From NCBI RefSeq assembly GCF_006334915.2, contig NZ_VDMA02000001.1:496001-560000 (forward strand): DNA of 64,000 nucleotides, written 5' to 3'. The stretch comes from Microbispora catharanthi. Lineage in GTDB: Bacteria > Actinomycetota > Actinomycetes > Streptosporangiales > Streptosporangiaceae. A model generated the notes under the pieces. That model was not told where the DNA came from. It saw only the letters and a list, made by a program, of their open reading frames with translations, and made no database searches. The translations under genes were made by a program, and so were the position numbers. Positions 40,842 to 50,171 of the stretch are shown here, piece by piece. The first letter of the stretch is position 1. The number at the start of each line of letters is the position of its first letter.

Positions 40842-41522
40842 ATGCACGTCCTCAACACCTGTCTTCGCGCTGCCCTCGCGGGCGGGGCACTCGCCTCGGC
40901 GGTGCTGATCGCGTCGCCGGCCGCGCACGCGGACAACCCGACCACCGGCAAGGGCCCGGCGGCCGCGAAGTCCATGTCCGAGATCGCCTCCACGCTGCCC
41001 AAGGTCAGCGCGACCGACGTGCTGACCCTGGCCAGGAGCCAGGTCGGGATCAGCGAGAACGCCAACGGCGGCGGGACCAAGTTCCAGCAGTGGTACATGT
41101 CCACTCCCCGCGCCCGTGAGACCCTCGCCCGCGACGGCGGCACGCTCAAGGGCTACCTCAACGCGGCCTGGTGCGACATGTTCGTCTCGTGGGTGGGACA
41201 GCAGCTCGGCATCGGTCCGGTCATGGGCTCCGACGCCTACACCGTGGAGCACGCCCGCTGGTTCGCCGACCACGGCCGCTGGGGCCGCACGCCCAAGCCG
41301 GGCGCGGTGGTGTTCTTCAACTGGAACGGCAGCAAGGACATCGACGACGTCGAGCACGTCGGGTTCGTCGTCAAGGACAACGGCGACGGCACGATCCGGA
41401 CAATCGAGGGCAACACCGGCGACGGAGGTGCCGTCGAGGCCCGCACCCGTCCCACCTGGCAGGTGGCCGGATATGGCTACCCGATGTATCCCGGCGACGC
41501 CTCCGCCTCTGCCTCCTCCTGA
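40842..41522 (+). CDS. Secreted CHAP-domain cell-wall hydrolase
   Basis: 226 residues. Signal peptide (about 1-30, ending AAHA). CHAP domain about 60-215: catalytic Cys in NAAWCDMFVSWVG, His in DDVEHVGFVV, and the third polar residue in TIEGNTGDGG. Family members cut peptidoglycan cross-bridges or amide bonds and often act in resuscitation or wall remodelling. Preceded by a c-di-AMP riboswitch, so its expression is probably linked to that messenger, and followed by a strong terminator. Confidence 0.9.
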   Translation: MHVLNTCLRAALAGGALASAVLIASPAAHADNPTTGKGPAAAKSMSEIASTLPKVSATDVLTLARSQVGISENANGGGTKFQQWYMSTPRARETLARDGGTLKGYLNAAWCDMFVSWVGQQLGIGPVMGSDAYTVEHARWFADHGRWGRTPKPGAVVFFNWNGSKDIDDVEHVGFVVKDNGDGTIRTIEGNTGDGGAVEARTRPTWQVAGYGYPMYPGDASASASS

Positions 41523-41536
41523 CGGACGACGGCCCC

Positions 41537-41565
41537 GAAGCGCGCCGGTGATCCCGGCGCGCTTC
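41537..41565 (+). terminator. Strong hairpin terminator after the CHAP gene
   Basis: GAAGCGCGCCGG (41537-41548) and CCGGCGCGCTTC (41554-41565) form a perfect 12-pair stem with a five-base loop, 15 bp after the CHAP stop. No U-tract, as usual in high-GC actinobacteria. Confidence 0.75.
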
Positions 41566-41636
41566 GCCGTCCCCGCCGAGAGCGTCCGGCTCCCTCCAAA
41601 TTGACCTATATAAGCGTGAGCTGCGAGCCTGGCGGC

Positions 41637-41984
41637 ATGCACGCGTTCGACGTCCTCGGCGATCCGGTGCGCCGCCGGATCCTGGAACTGCTCGCCGAGG
41701 GAGAGCGCCCCGCCGGGGAGATCGGCGCGATCGTGCAGGAGGAGTTCGGGATCTCCCAGCCCGGGGTGTCCCAGCACCTGCGCGTGCTGCGGGAAAGCGG
41801 ATTCGCGACGGTCCGGGCCGAGGGCACCCGGCGCCTGTACGCCGTCGACCCCACGCCGCTGCGCGAGGTCGACACCTGGCTCGACCACTTCCGCCGCTTC
41901 TGGAATCAGCGCCTGGACGCCCTGGGCACCGAACTCGCCCGCGGCAGGCGGGAGCGCCGCCCGCGGGACGACGCCAGTCCGTGA
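41637..41984 (+). CDS. ArsR-family regulator (SRPBCC-partner type)
   Basis: 115 residues from ATG 41637. Winged helix: FDVLGDPVRRRILELLAEGERPAGEIGAIVQEEFGISQPGVSQHLRVLRESGFATVRAEGTRRLYAVD, then PLREVDTWLDHFRRFWNQRLDALGTELARGR. This C-terminal WxxRLDALxxEL pattern marks ArsR proteins that normally precede a SRPBCC/AHSA1 gene. Here no such partner follows; the next DNA is a decarboxylase remnant, so the original target was probably lost. An AT-rich TATATAAG lies upstream. Confidence 0.85.
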   Translation: MHAFDVLGDPVRRRILELLAEGERPAGEIGAIVQEEFGISQPGVSQHLRVLRESGFATVRAEGTRRLYAVDPTPLREVDTWLDHFRRFWNQRLDALGTELARGRRERRPRDDASP

Positions 41985-42031
41985 ATCGGAATCGGCCGAC
42001 GGTCAGCCGCGCCGAGAATACTCGGCTTCTG

Positions 42032-42150
42032 TCAGGTGGCGAGGCGGGTGATCGCGGCGACCGACCGGTCCACGTCCGCCTCGGTCGTGGTGGCGTTCGA
42101 CACCGAGATCCGCATCAGCCGTCGTCCCCGCCAGGTCGTGCCGCTCCTCC
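42032..42150 (-). pseudogene. C-terminal remnant of a PLP-dependent decarboxylase
   Basis: Minus-strand codons ending at TGA 42034-42032 read GTTWRGRRLMRISVSNATTT then EADVDRSVAAITRLAT. This is the C-terminus of fold-type I PLP enzymes of the aromatic/glutamate decarboxylase type (TWRGRRxLRxSVSNWxTTEADVDRS). The rest of the gene is missing; the frame dissolves at about 42150 and the UvrA-like stop follows. Deletion scar. Confidence 0.6.
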
Positions 42151-42180
42151 CCCGCGATCACCCGGATCGGCGGCGCGAGG

Positions 42181-44565
<2,385 letters not shown>

Positions 44566-44715
44566 GCTTATCGTGTTCTCCATGTGTTCGGGCGGGGCCG
44601 CCTCAGCGGTCTCCGTCGGCGTCGCCAGGCTCGATCTAACCAGCATCGAGCGGTATGTCTGGCTCTCTTCACCCGGCGCGGGGGGACGAGGAACCAGCCG
44701 TGCGGCGTGGCCGGT

Positions 44716-45126
44716 TCAGCGCAGTTCGTTGATACGGATCATGTTGCCGGCGGGATCGCGGAAGGCGCAGTCGCGAACCCCGTATGGCTGCTCGATCGGC
44801 TCCTGCACGACCTCTGCGCCGCCGGCCTGCAGCCGCTCGAAGAGGCCGTCGAGGTCGTCGACGGCCAGGGTGATCATGGCGTAGGTGCCCTTGGCCATCA
44901 TCTCGGCGATGGTGCGGCGCTCGTCGTCGGTGACGCCGGGGTTGCCACCGGGCGGGTACAGGACGATGGACGTGCCGGGCTGGTTGACGGGGCCGACCGT
45001 GATCCAGCGCATCCCGCCGTAACCGACGTCGTTACGGACCTCGAACCCGAGGACGTCGCGGTAGAAGGCCAGGGCCGTGTCGGGGTCGTCGTGCGGGAGG
45101 AAGGTCGAGTGAATGGTGACGTCCAT
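44716..45126 (-). CDS. VOC-family (glyoxalase-like) protein
   Basis: 136 residues from ATG 45126. Beta-alpha-beta-beta-beta repeats: HSTFLPHDDPDTALAFYRDVLGFEVRNDVGYGGMRWITVGP and MITLAVDDLDGLFERLQAGGAEVVQEPIEQPYGVRDCAFRDPAGNMIRINE. Metal-ligand positions: His6-type HSTF and the C-terminal Glu. Probably a resistance or lyase-type enzyme with unknown substrate. Starts five bases after the AraC stop, so one operon with it. Confidence 0.85.
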   Translation of the reverse strand: MDVTIHSTFLPHDDPDTALAFYRDVLGFEVRNDVGYGGMRWITVGPVNQPGTSIVLYPPGGNPGVTDDERRTIAEMMAKGTYAMITLAVDDLDGLFERLQAGGAEVVQEPIEQPYGVRDCAFRDPAGNMIRINELR

Positions 45127-45131
45127 GGCAG

Positions 45132-45581
45132 TCACGCTAGCTGCGGCTCGGTGACTCGTGCTTCTCGATTCCTGACAGGCCGGGTCACCTGTTTCGCGAC
45201 GCACGGTGGCATTCCGGCCGTCGCACTCGCCGCCTGGCGCCGGTAGGTGCTGGGCGGCACACCGACCAGCTCGGTGAAGCGGGTGCTGAAGGTGCCGAGC
45301 GACGAGCAGCCGACCGCGAAACAGACCTCGGTGACGCTCATGTCGCCACGACGGAGCAGCGCCATCGCGCGCTCGATCCGCCGCGTCATCAGATAGCTGT
45401 AGGGCGACTCCCCGTAGGCGAGCCGGAACTGGCGGCTGAGGTGCCCGGCGGACATGTGCACGCCGCGGGCGAGCGCCTCGACGTCCAGCGGCTGGGCGTA
45501 CTCACGGTCGATCCGGTCACGGACTCGGCGCAGCAGCGCGAGATCGCGCAGATGCTGTTCCGAGGCGGGTTTGCTGCTCAC
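45132..45581 (-). CDS. AraC-family regulator, HTH only
   Basis: 149 residues from GTG 45581. Two HTHs: LDVEALARGVHMSAGHLSRQFRLAYGESPYSYLMTRRIERAMALL and SVTEVCFAVGCSSLGTFSTRFTELVGVPPSTYRR. There is no ligand domain. The start is uncertain because there is no clear ribosome site and the frame runs upstream into an aldo/keto-reductase remnant. Paired with the VOC gene (five bases apart), an arrangement common in streptomycetes. It probably activates or represses that operon. Confidence 0.82.
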   Translation of the reverse strand: MSSKPASEQHLRDLALLRRVRDRIDREYAQPLDVEALARGVHMSAGHLSRQFRLAYGESPYSYLMTRRIERAMALLRRGDMSVTEVCFAVGCSSLGTFSTRFTELVGVPPSTYRRQAASATAGMPPCVAKQVTRPVRNREARVTEPQLA

Positions 45582-45589
45582 GCCAGAAA

Positions 45590-45850
45590 TCGTACGTCGC
45601 GCCACCGACAATTCGGCGTGCCGGGCAACCCACACCTGCCGCCTGACCTGCGGCGCGGCCGGATCACCGCGACACCGCGCCCTCAGACCTGTGCCCATCC
45701 CGTGGTGTCGCGCGAGTGGCAGGACCTCGCGTTCGATGTCGCGGTGAGGACCGAGTAGGGCGGCTGCTTGGTGCGGAACCGTTCCAGGCCGCGCCGCTCG
45801 GCGACCCACTGGGCTTCGACGGTGTCGGAAGCGGCGAGGAACGCTGGTGG
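45590..45850 (-). pseudogene. Aldo/keto reductase remnant, frameshifted
   Basis: In one minus-strand frame the residues DTVEAQWVAERRGLERFRTK and QPPYS, then in another frame DIEREVLPLARHHGMGTG, reproduce the C-terminal half of aldo/keto reductases (VSxxQxEYSLLxRxxExELLPxxxxxGxG). The frames differ, so at least one frameshift lies near 45745; the sides have decayed, and the C-terminal end runs into the AraC start. Confidence 0.6.
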
Positions 45851-45851
45851 T

Positions 45852-46481
45852 TCAGTATCCGACGGCTTCGCGGAGCAGCAGGACGGTGCCGCGCCCGGGG
45901 TGGGGTTCTGCGTTGAGGATGAGAAGGCGGTTGAGGGCACTGGGCTGCCCGTAGACCTTCATGGCGCGCTCGTTCTCCAGCGGAAGACAGTGGTCTTCGA
46001 CGCGCCGCAGCGCGGTGCCCAGGTCGGGTACCACCTTCTGCGCCCCGACGATCCAGATCGCGCGGGCCGCGGCGCCCGAGTAGCCGGCCAGCTGGCTTCC
46101 GATCGCCGAGGCGGCCACAAGGGCTCCGGTCTCGGTGACCGCGGCGACGCTGCCCACAATGACGTCGGGGCAGGCGATCATCCGCCAGATCTCGGCCGAT
46201 TGGGTGGCGCGGTCCATGGTCCTGCTGCGTGCCTTGACGGACTCGTATCGCCCGCTGCTGTTGATGTCCTCATCGATGCCGGACAGGCGGAGGGTCTCGC
46301 TGGCCCCGGTGAACACGGTGGCACCCTCCGGTATCAGCTCTTTGACGCGGGTACGCGCGGCGGCGGCGTCGTCCAGGATCTCGACGGTGAAACCGTGTGC
46401 GGTCAGCGCAGCGGCCGCCCGCTCCAGGCGCTGCGCGGGCGCCGGGTCGGCGAACGGCGTCGCCGGCATTGAGGTAGTCAT
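45852..46481 (-). CDS. LUD-domain (LutC/YkgG-type) protein
   Basis: 209 residues. The LUD domain runs almost from end to end: FTVEILDDAAAARTRVKELIPEGATVFTGASETLRLSGID, then VGSVAAVTETGALVAASAIGSQLAGYSGAAARAIWIVGAQKVVPDLGTALRRV, the family core. LutC-like proteins belong to lactate utilisation, but stand-alone LUD proteins have no clear role. Divergent from the ECF41 gene; the 158 bp between them hold two interlocked inverted repeats. A link with the sigma factor is possible but unproven. Confidence 0.82.
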   Translation of the reverse strand: MTTSMPATPFADPAPAQRLERAAAALTAHGFTVEILDDAAAARTRVKELIPEGATVFTGASETLRLSGIDEDINSSGRYESVKARSRTMDRATQSAEIWRMIACPDVIVGSVAAVTETGALVAASAIGSQLAGYSGAAARAIWIVGAQKVVPDLGTALRRVEDHCLPLENERAMKVYGQPSALNRLLILNAEPHPGRGTVLLLREAVGY

Positions 46482-46550
46482 GATGTCTGTGCGCTTCCTG
46501 TTCGCTGGATCTCGTGTTCGTCTCAGCGGTTCGACAACACAGCCCCCCTG

Positions 46551-46587
46551 AATGTGAGGCGACGCACCGGCCTCACATTCCGGTGCG
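46551..46587 (+). promoter_or_regulatory. Two interlocked inverted repeats upstream of second ECF41 gene
   Basis: Repeat A is AATGTGAGGC (46551-46560) with GCCTCACATT (46570-46579), both perfect. Repeat B is CGCACCGG (46563-46570) with CCGGTGCG (46580-46587), also perfect. The left arm of B lies in the loop of A and the right arm of A in the loop of B, the order expected for an H-type pseudoknot or mutually exclusive hairpins. It ends 52 bases before the ATG. Could instead be two overlapping operators. Confidence 0.5.
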
Positions 46588-46639
46588 CTGTCTTGTCGAG
46601 CTGGTGAGGGCAGAAGCGACCAAGGGAGCCGTCGGCACC

Positions 46640-47578
46640 ATGACCACCCGATTCCGGCCAGGACACGGCCGGCCCGATCCCGGCCTGGACGCGATCACGA
46701 GCGAGCGGCACCAGCTGATCAATGTCGCCTACCGGCTCCTGGGCTCCCTGGCCGAGGCCGAGGACGCCGTCCAAGAGACCTACGCCCGCTGGTATGCCAT
46801 GTCCGCGCAGCAGCAGGACGCCATCGAATCCCCCGGCGCCTGGCTGACGACGGTCGCCAGCCGCATCTGCCTCAACCTGCTCGGCTCCGCCCGGGCCCGG
46901 CGAGAGACCTACGTCGGCGAATGGATCCCCGAGCCGCTACCCGAACATACGGAGCGGAGCACCGGGCGGCCGGGCGGCACCACCCTCGACCCGGCCGACC
47001 GGGTCACCCTGGACGAGTCGGTCAACCTGGCCTTCCTCGTCGTGCTCGAATCGATGACCCCGGCCGAGCGCGTCGCGTTCATCCTGCACGACGTCTTCTG
47101 CCACTCCTTCGCCGAAGTGGCCGAGATCGTCGGCCGCACCCCGGCCGCATGCCGTCAGCTGGCCTCCTCGGCCCGCCGCCGCATCCGGGCCTCGCAGCCA
47201 TCCGCGACTCCGGCAGTCCAGCGCGCCGGCATCGTCAGGGACTTCAAGCAGGCATGGGAAGCCAAGGACATCGACGCCCTCATCGGCCTGCTCGACCCCG
47301 ACGCCACGGCGGTCGCCGACGGCGGAGGCCTCGCCACCACCTTCCTGCACCCCATCGAAGGCGGCGAGCGGATCGCGCACGCCTGGGTCGAAATCGCCCG
47401 CCGGAGGCCCGGCAACATGACGTTCCTGGAGCGTACGGTCAACGGTCAGCCCGGCCTGGTGGCCCAGCAGGACGGCGTCACCGTGACGGTGTACGCGTTC
47501 GACGTCGCGGGCGATCGGATCAAGCGCATCTGGGCCGTACGCAACCCCGAGAAACTCCGTCGCTGGACGGCGGGCTGA
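46640..47578 (+). CDS. ECF41-family RNA polymerase sigma factor (SigJ-like)
   Basis: 312 residues from ATG 46640 (frame open to 46514 but unrelated). Sigma2: LINVAYRLLGSLAEAEDAVQETYARWY; sigma4: TPAERVAFILHDVFCHSFAEVAEIVGRTPAACRQLASSARRR; then the SnoaL-like domain with ADGGGLATTF and the C-terminal NPEKLRRW, variants of the ECF41 DGGGK and NPDKL motifs. RBS AGGGAG lies at 46623. The usual COE-type enzyme gene is not adjacent; the neighbours are a LUD protein (divergent) and a secreted serine hydrolase (downstream), whose leader holds a near-match to the ECF41 promoter. Confidence 0.9.
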   Translation: MTTRFRPGHGRPDPGLDAITSERHQLINVAYRLLGSLAEAEDAVQETYARWYAMSAQQQDAIESPGAWLTTVASRICLNLLGSARARRETYVGEWIPEPLPEHTERSTGRPGGTTLDPADRVTLDESVNLAFLVVLESMTPAERVAFILHDVFCHSFAEVAEIVGRTPAACRQLASSARRRIRASQPSATPAVQRAGIVRDFKQAWEAKDIDALIGLLDPDATAVADGGGLATTFLHPIEGGERIAHAWVEIARRRPGNMTFLERTVNGQPGLVAQQDGVTVTVYAFDVAGDRIKRIWAVRNPEKLRRWTAG

Positions 47579-47648
47579 CGCGCGTCTCGACACCACTGGT
47601 CCGCTCATAGCCGCCACCCAGCAGCGGAACACCTTCAAGGCATGTGGA

Positions 47649-47683
47649 TGTCACACTAAAGCCCGATCTTCGGTCTTTAGTGT
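47649..47683 (+). promoter_or_regulatory. Near-ECF41 promoter overlapping a perfect inverted repeat
   Basis: TGTCACA (47649-47655) is followed by 16 bases and GGTC (47672-47675), one base from the ECF41 TGTCACA-N16-CGTC consensus. Overlapping it, ACACTAAAG (47653-47661) and CTTTAGTGT (47675-47683) are perfect nine-base inverted repeats that could act as an operator. About 40 bases before the serine hydrolase start. Use is inference. Confidence 0.4.
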
Positions 47684-47723
47684 CGTCCACAGTGTCATCC
47701 GACCGGAGAACGGGGATCGACTC

Positions 47724-49007
47724 ATGCTGACTCGCAGGGATTCGCTGCGCCTGCTCGCGGGCGCCGTCGTGGGAGCCGCCGCACTACCCGCCCGGCAGGC
47801 GGCGGCCGCCGTACTGCCCGCCCGCTCGGCGATCGCGACCGACACTCCTCCTCCCTGGACCGTCACCGGCTCGAGTTCGTCGTCGCTACAGGGCTTCGAC
47901 GACCTGATGAGAAGTGTCATGGAGGCGCAGAAGATCTCGTACGCCTCGCTCGCCGTGGTGCGGCAGGGCAAGCTGATGCTCGCGCGGGGATACAACTCCA
48001 CGTCGGGCCCCGCCCTGGCCCAGCCGACGACGTTGTTCCGCCTGGCCAGCGTGAGCAAGCCGGTCACGGCCACCGCGATCATGAAGCTGGTCCAGGACGG
48101 CAGGCTCAGCCTGTCGGCCACGGTGGCGCCGATGCTGGGGCTCAGCACGGCCGCCGACTCCCGCCTCGGTAACGTCACCGTGCTCCACCTGCTGCACCAT
48201 CTCGGCGGCTGGGATCGCGGCGCATCCGGGATCGATCCGATGTACCGGGCGGATTTCACCGTCAGCGGCGCACTCCACGTGCCGCTGCCGGTGACGCAGG
48301 CGAACATCATGGACTTCATGTCGGCGCGCGTGCTGGACTTCGACCCCGGCTCGAAGTACGTCTACTCGAACTACGGTTACATGCTGCTCGGCAAGGTCAT
48401 CGAGAAGGTCACCGGCCTGCCGTACGCGACCTACGTCCAGCAGAACGTGCTCGCCCCGGCGAAGATCACCCGTATGGTGCAGGGCCGCACGGCGCAGAAC
48501 CTGCGGCGGTCCACGGAGATCACCTACTACTCGGACTACAGCGACACGACCGTGCTGGACAACTCCGGGGCCCAGGTGCCGATGCCGTATGGGACGTTCA
48601 ACCTCGAGAACATGGCCGCGCACGGCGCCTGGCTCTCCTCGGCCGTCGACATGGCGAAGTTCACCACGATCTTCGATGCTCCCGGCCTGCTCACCTCGTC
48701 GACGATCGGGCAGATGTTCGCCCCGCCCCCCGCCAATGTCCCCTGGAGCGAGTGGTACTACGGCAAGGGCTGGTCGGTCCGTCCCACAAACGGCGCCCTG
48801 AACACCTGGCACGACGGGACGTATCCCGGCACCTCCACCCTCATGGTCCGGCGGTATGACGGGCTGAGCTGGGTCGTGCTCTTCAATCGGTGGAACGACG
48901 CCACGGAGCGGAGCTTCACCGATGACATCGACTACCCGTTGCACGTGGTGGCCGACAAGATCACCGATTGGCCGACCACGGACCTCTTCCCCTCCTACGG
49001 CCTGTGA
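47724..49007 (+). CDS. Exported serine hydrolase (beta-lactamase/D-Ala carboxypeptidase-like)
   Basis: 427 residues. Twin-arginine signal TRRDSLRLLAGAVVG, then a cleavable hydrophobic stretch to about 38. Catalytic SVSK (Ser109, Lys112) in RLASVSKP, YSN in KYVYSNYGYML, and the third motif as HDGTYPG, in place of HTG. Fold of class C beta-lactamase/DD-peptidase. It probably acts on peptidoglycan precursors or esters outside the membrane. Downstream of the ECF41 gene with a near-consensus ECF41 promoter 40 bp before the start. Confidence 0.87.
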   Translation: MLTRRDSLRLLAGAVVGAAALPARQAAAAVLPARSAIATDTPPPWTVTGSSSSSLQGFDDLMRSVMEAQKISYASLAVVRQGKLMLARGYNSTSGPALAQPTTLFRLASVSKPVTATAIMKLVQDGRLSLSATVAPMLGLSTAADSRLGNVTVLHLLHHLGGWDRGASGIDPMYRADFTVSGALHVPLPVTQANIMDFMSARVLDFDPGSKYVYSNYGYMLLGKVIEKVTGLPYATYVQQNVLAPAKITRMVQGRTAQNLRRSTEITYYSDYSDTTVLDNSGAQVPMPYGTFNLENMAAHGAWLSSAVDMAKFTTIFDAPGLLTSSTIGQMFAPPPANVPWSEWYYGKGWSVRPTNGALNTWHDGTYPGTSTLMVRRYDGLSWVVLFNRWNDATERSFTDDIDYPLHVVADKITDWPTTDLFPSYGL

Positions 49008-49018
49008 CCCTCGCCTGA

Positions 49019-49260
49019 TCAGCCGCAGCGTGTGCCCTTGGCGGGGACCGTCCCGCCGAGCAGGTACGCGTTGACCTCGTCCACGCGCCCGCGCTGATCG
49101 CCGTCGGTGTGGAGATCGGGGTGTTTCTCCAGCCGCCGGGCCGGCTCCACGGCCTGCCCGACCGAGGGCCGGCGGTGCTGTCGACACACAGCACCGCCGG
49201 CAGCGAGAACTGCAGGGTCGAGTAGCTGCCGTCCGGCGTACTGGTCGGCCAATCTGTGCG
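49019..49260 (-). pseudogene. C-terminal remnant of an S33-type alpha/beta hydrolase
   Basis: Minus-strand text reads TLQFSLPAVLCVDSTAG in one frame and, after a shift, VDEVNAYLLGGTVPAKGTRCG to the stop. The second part is the C-terminal end of tripeptidyl-aminopeptidase-like S33 hydrolases (C.xxxVxxYLxxGxxPxxGTxC). The catalytic domain between is missing. Deletion remnant between the serine hydrolase and DUF2306 genes. Confidence 0.5.
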
Positions 49261-49348
49261 CAGTTCGGGCCCTCCGCGAACGCGAACGCCCCGGAACCGG
49301 CGGCGGCGGTTTCGGGGCGGGCGGTAGTTCCGGGATCGACCTCCGGGA

Positions 49349-50068
49349 TCAGGTCGCGAGCGCGGTGCGGCGGCCGCGGCGGGCCACCTCGCGCTCCAGA
49401 TACCACTCCACGGTCAGCAGTGGGATGGTCCAGCCGAGCCAGCCGGACAGCCCGGAGATCGTCCACGCCATCAGGTCGGGGTCGCCGTGGAAGACGGTGT
49501 CCTGCAGCGGGGGCAGGGCGGTGATCAGGATCCCGGTCCACACCCGGTTGGTGATGATGGAGTAGGTCAGCACGGCGCTGCGCAGCATCCAGCGCCGGTG
49601 GTCTGCGTACCGGCGGGCGCGGGCGGCGCGCCAGCCCGCCACGGTGAAGGCGAGCCACAGCAAGGCGAGGAGCACGTCGCTGACCGCGAGGAACAGCCCG
49701 AACGGGCTGCGCGCCCCGATGACCACGCCGGTCAGCCCGGCCGGCAGCACCCCGGCGAACACGTAGACCCGCCCGGCGCGCCGGTGCCCCACCGGGTGCC
49801 TTCGGCGGAACCACGGCCACACCTGGAAGAACCCGGTGACCATGGCGACCGAGGCGAACAGCACGTGCGCCACGAGCAGCGGGTAGTGCAGGCCGAACCC
49901 CTCTGGCTGCGGCACCCGGGACAGCGACGGGTCCCCGGTCAGGTACGGCGGCAGCGAGAACGCGAGGAACCCGGCCGTGACCAGGCCGAGCGGCACCGTC
50001 CAGCGGCGCCGCCACCACGGACGCCGGCGGGCCGATAGCGGCGGAGGACTGTCGATCGTCGTGTGCAT
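49349..50068 (-). CDS. DUF2306-family membrane protein
   Basis: 239 residues with about six to seven membrane helices. Family features: LLVAHVLFASVAMVTGFFQVWPWFRRRHPVGHRRAGRVYVFAGVLPAGLTGVVIGARSPFG, then RRYADHRRWMLRSAVLTYSIITNRVW, the conserved HRRWM motif with histidines that may bind heme or metal. Function unknown. Divergent from a TetR gene with three operator-like palindromes in between, so strongly repressed in the uninduced state if that TetR controls it. Confidence 0.82.
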   Translation of the reverse strand: MHTTIDSPPPLSARRRPWWRRRWTVPLGLVTAGFLAFSLPPYLTGDPSLSRVPQPEGFGLHYPLLVAHVLFASVAMVTGFFQVWPWFRRRHPVGHRRAGRVYVFAGVLPAGLTGVVIGARSPFGLFLAVSDVLLALLWLAFTVAGWRAARARRYADHRRWMLRSAVLTYSIITNRVWTGILITALPPLQDTVFHGDPDLMAWTISGLSGWLGWTIPLLTVEWYLEREVARRGRRTALAT

Positions 50069-50098
50069 GACGGCTCCAAGGGGGTCGGCGGAGTAGAT

Positions 50099-50151
50099 GC
50101 GTATGCCATACGCTTAATGCGTACCATATACGCAAAGCGTAGGCCATACGC
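50099..50151. promoter_or_regulatory. Array of three 15-bp GCGTA-n5-TACGC operators
   Basis: GCGTATGCCATACGC (50099-50113) is a perfect palindrome of seven-base arms around one base; GCGTACCATATACGC (50119-50133) and GCGTAGGCCATACGC (50137-50151) share the outer GCGTA/TACGC arms. Start-to-start distances are 20 and 18 bp. The array fills the DNA between the divergent DUF2306 and TetR genes, ending 20 bp before the TetR ATG. Confidence 0.75.
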
Positions 50152-50171
50152 AAACTGGTAAGCTCCCTGGA

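Noticed and set aside
47656-47687. CGTC at 47684 as the -10 partner of TGTCACA at 47649
   Set aside because: Spacer would be 28 bases; the 16-base position has GGTC, so only the imperfect match is reported.
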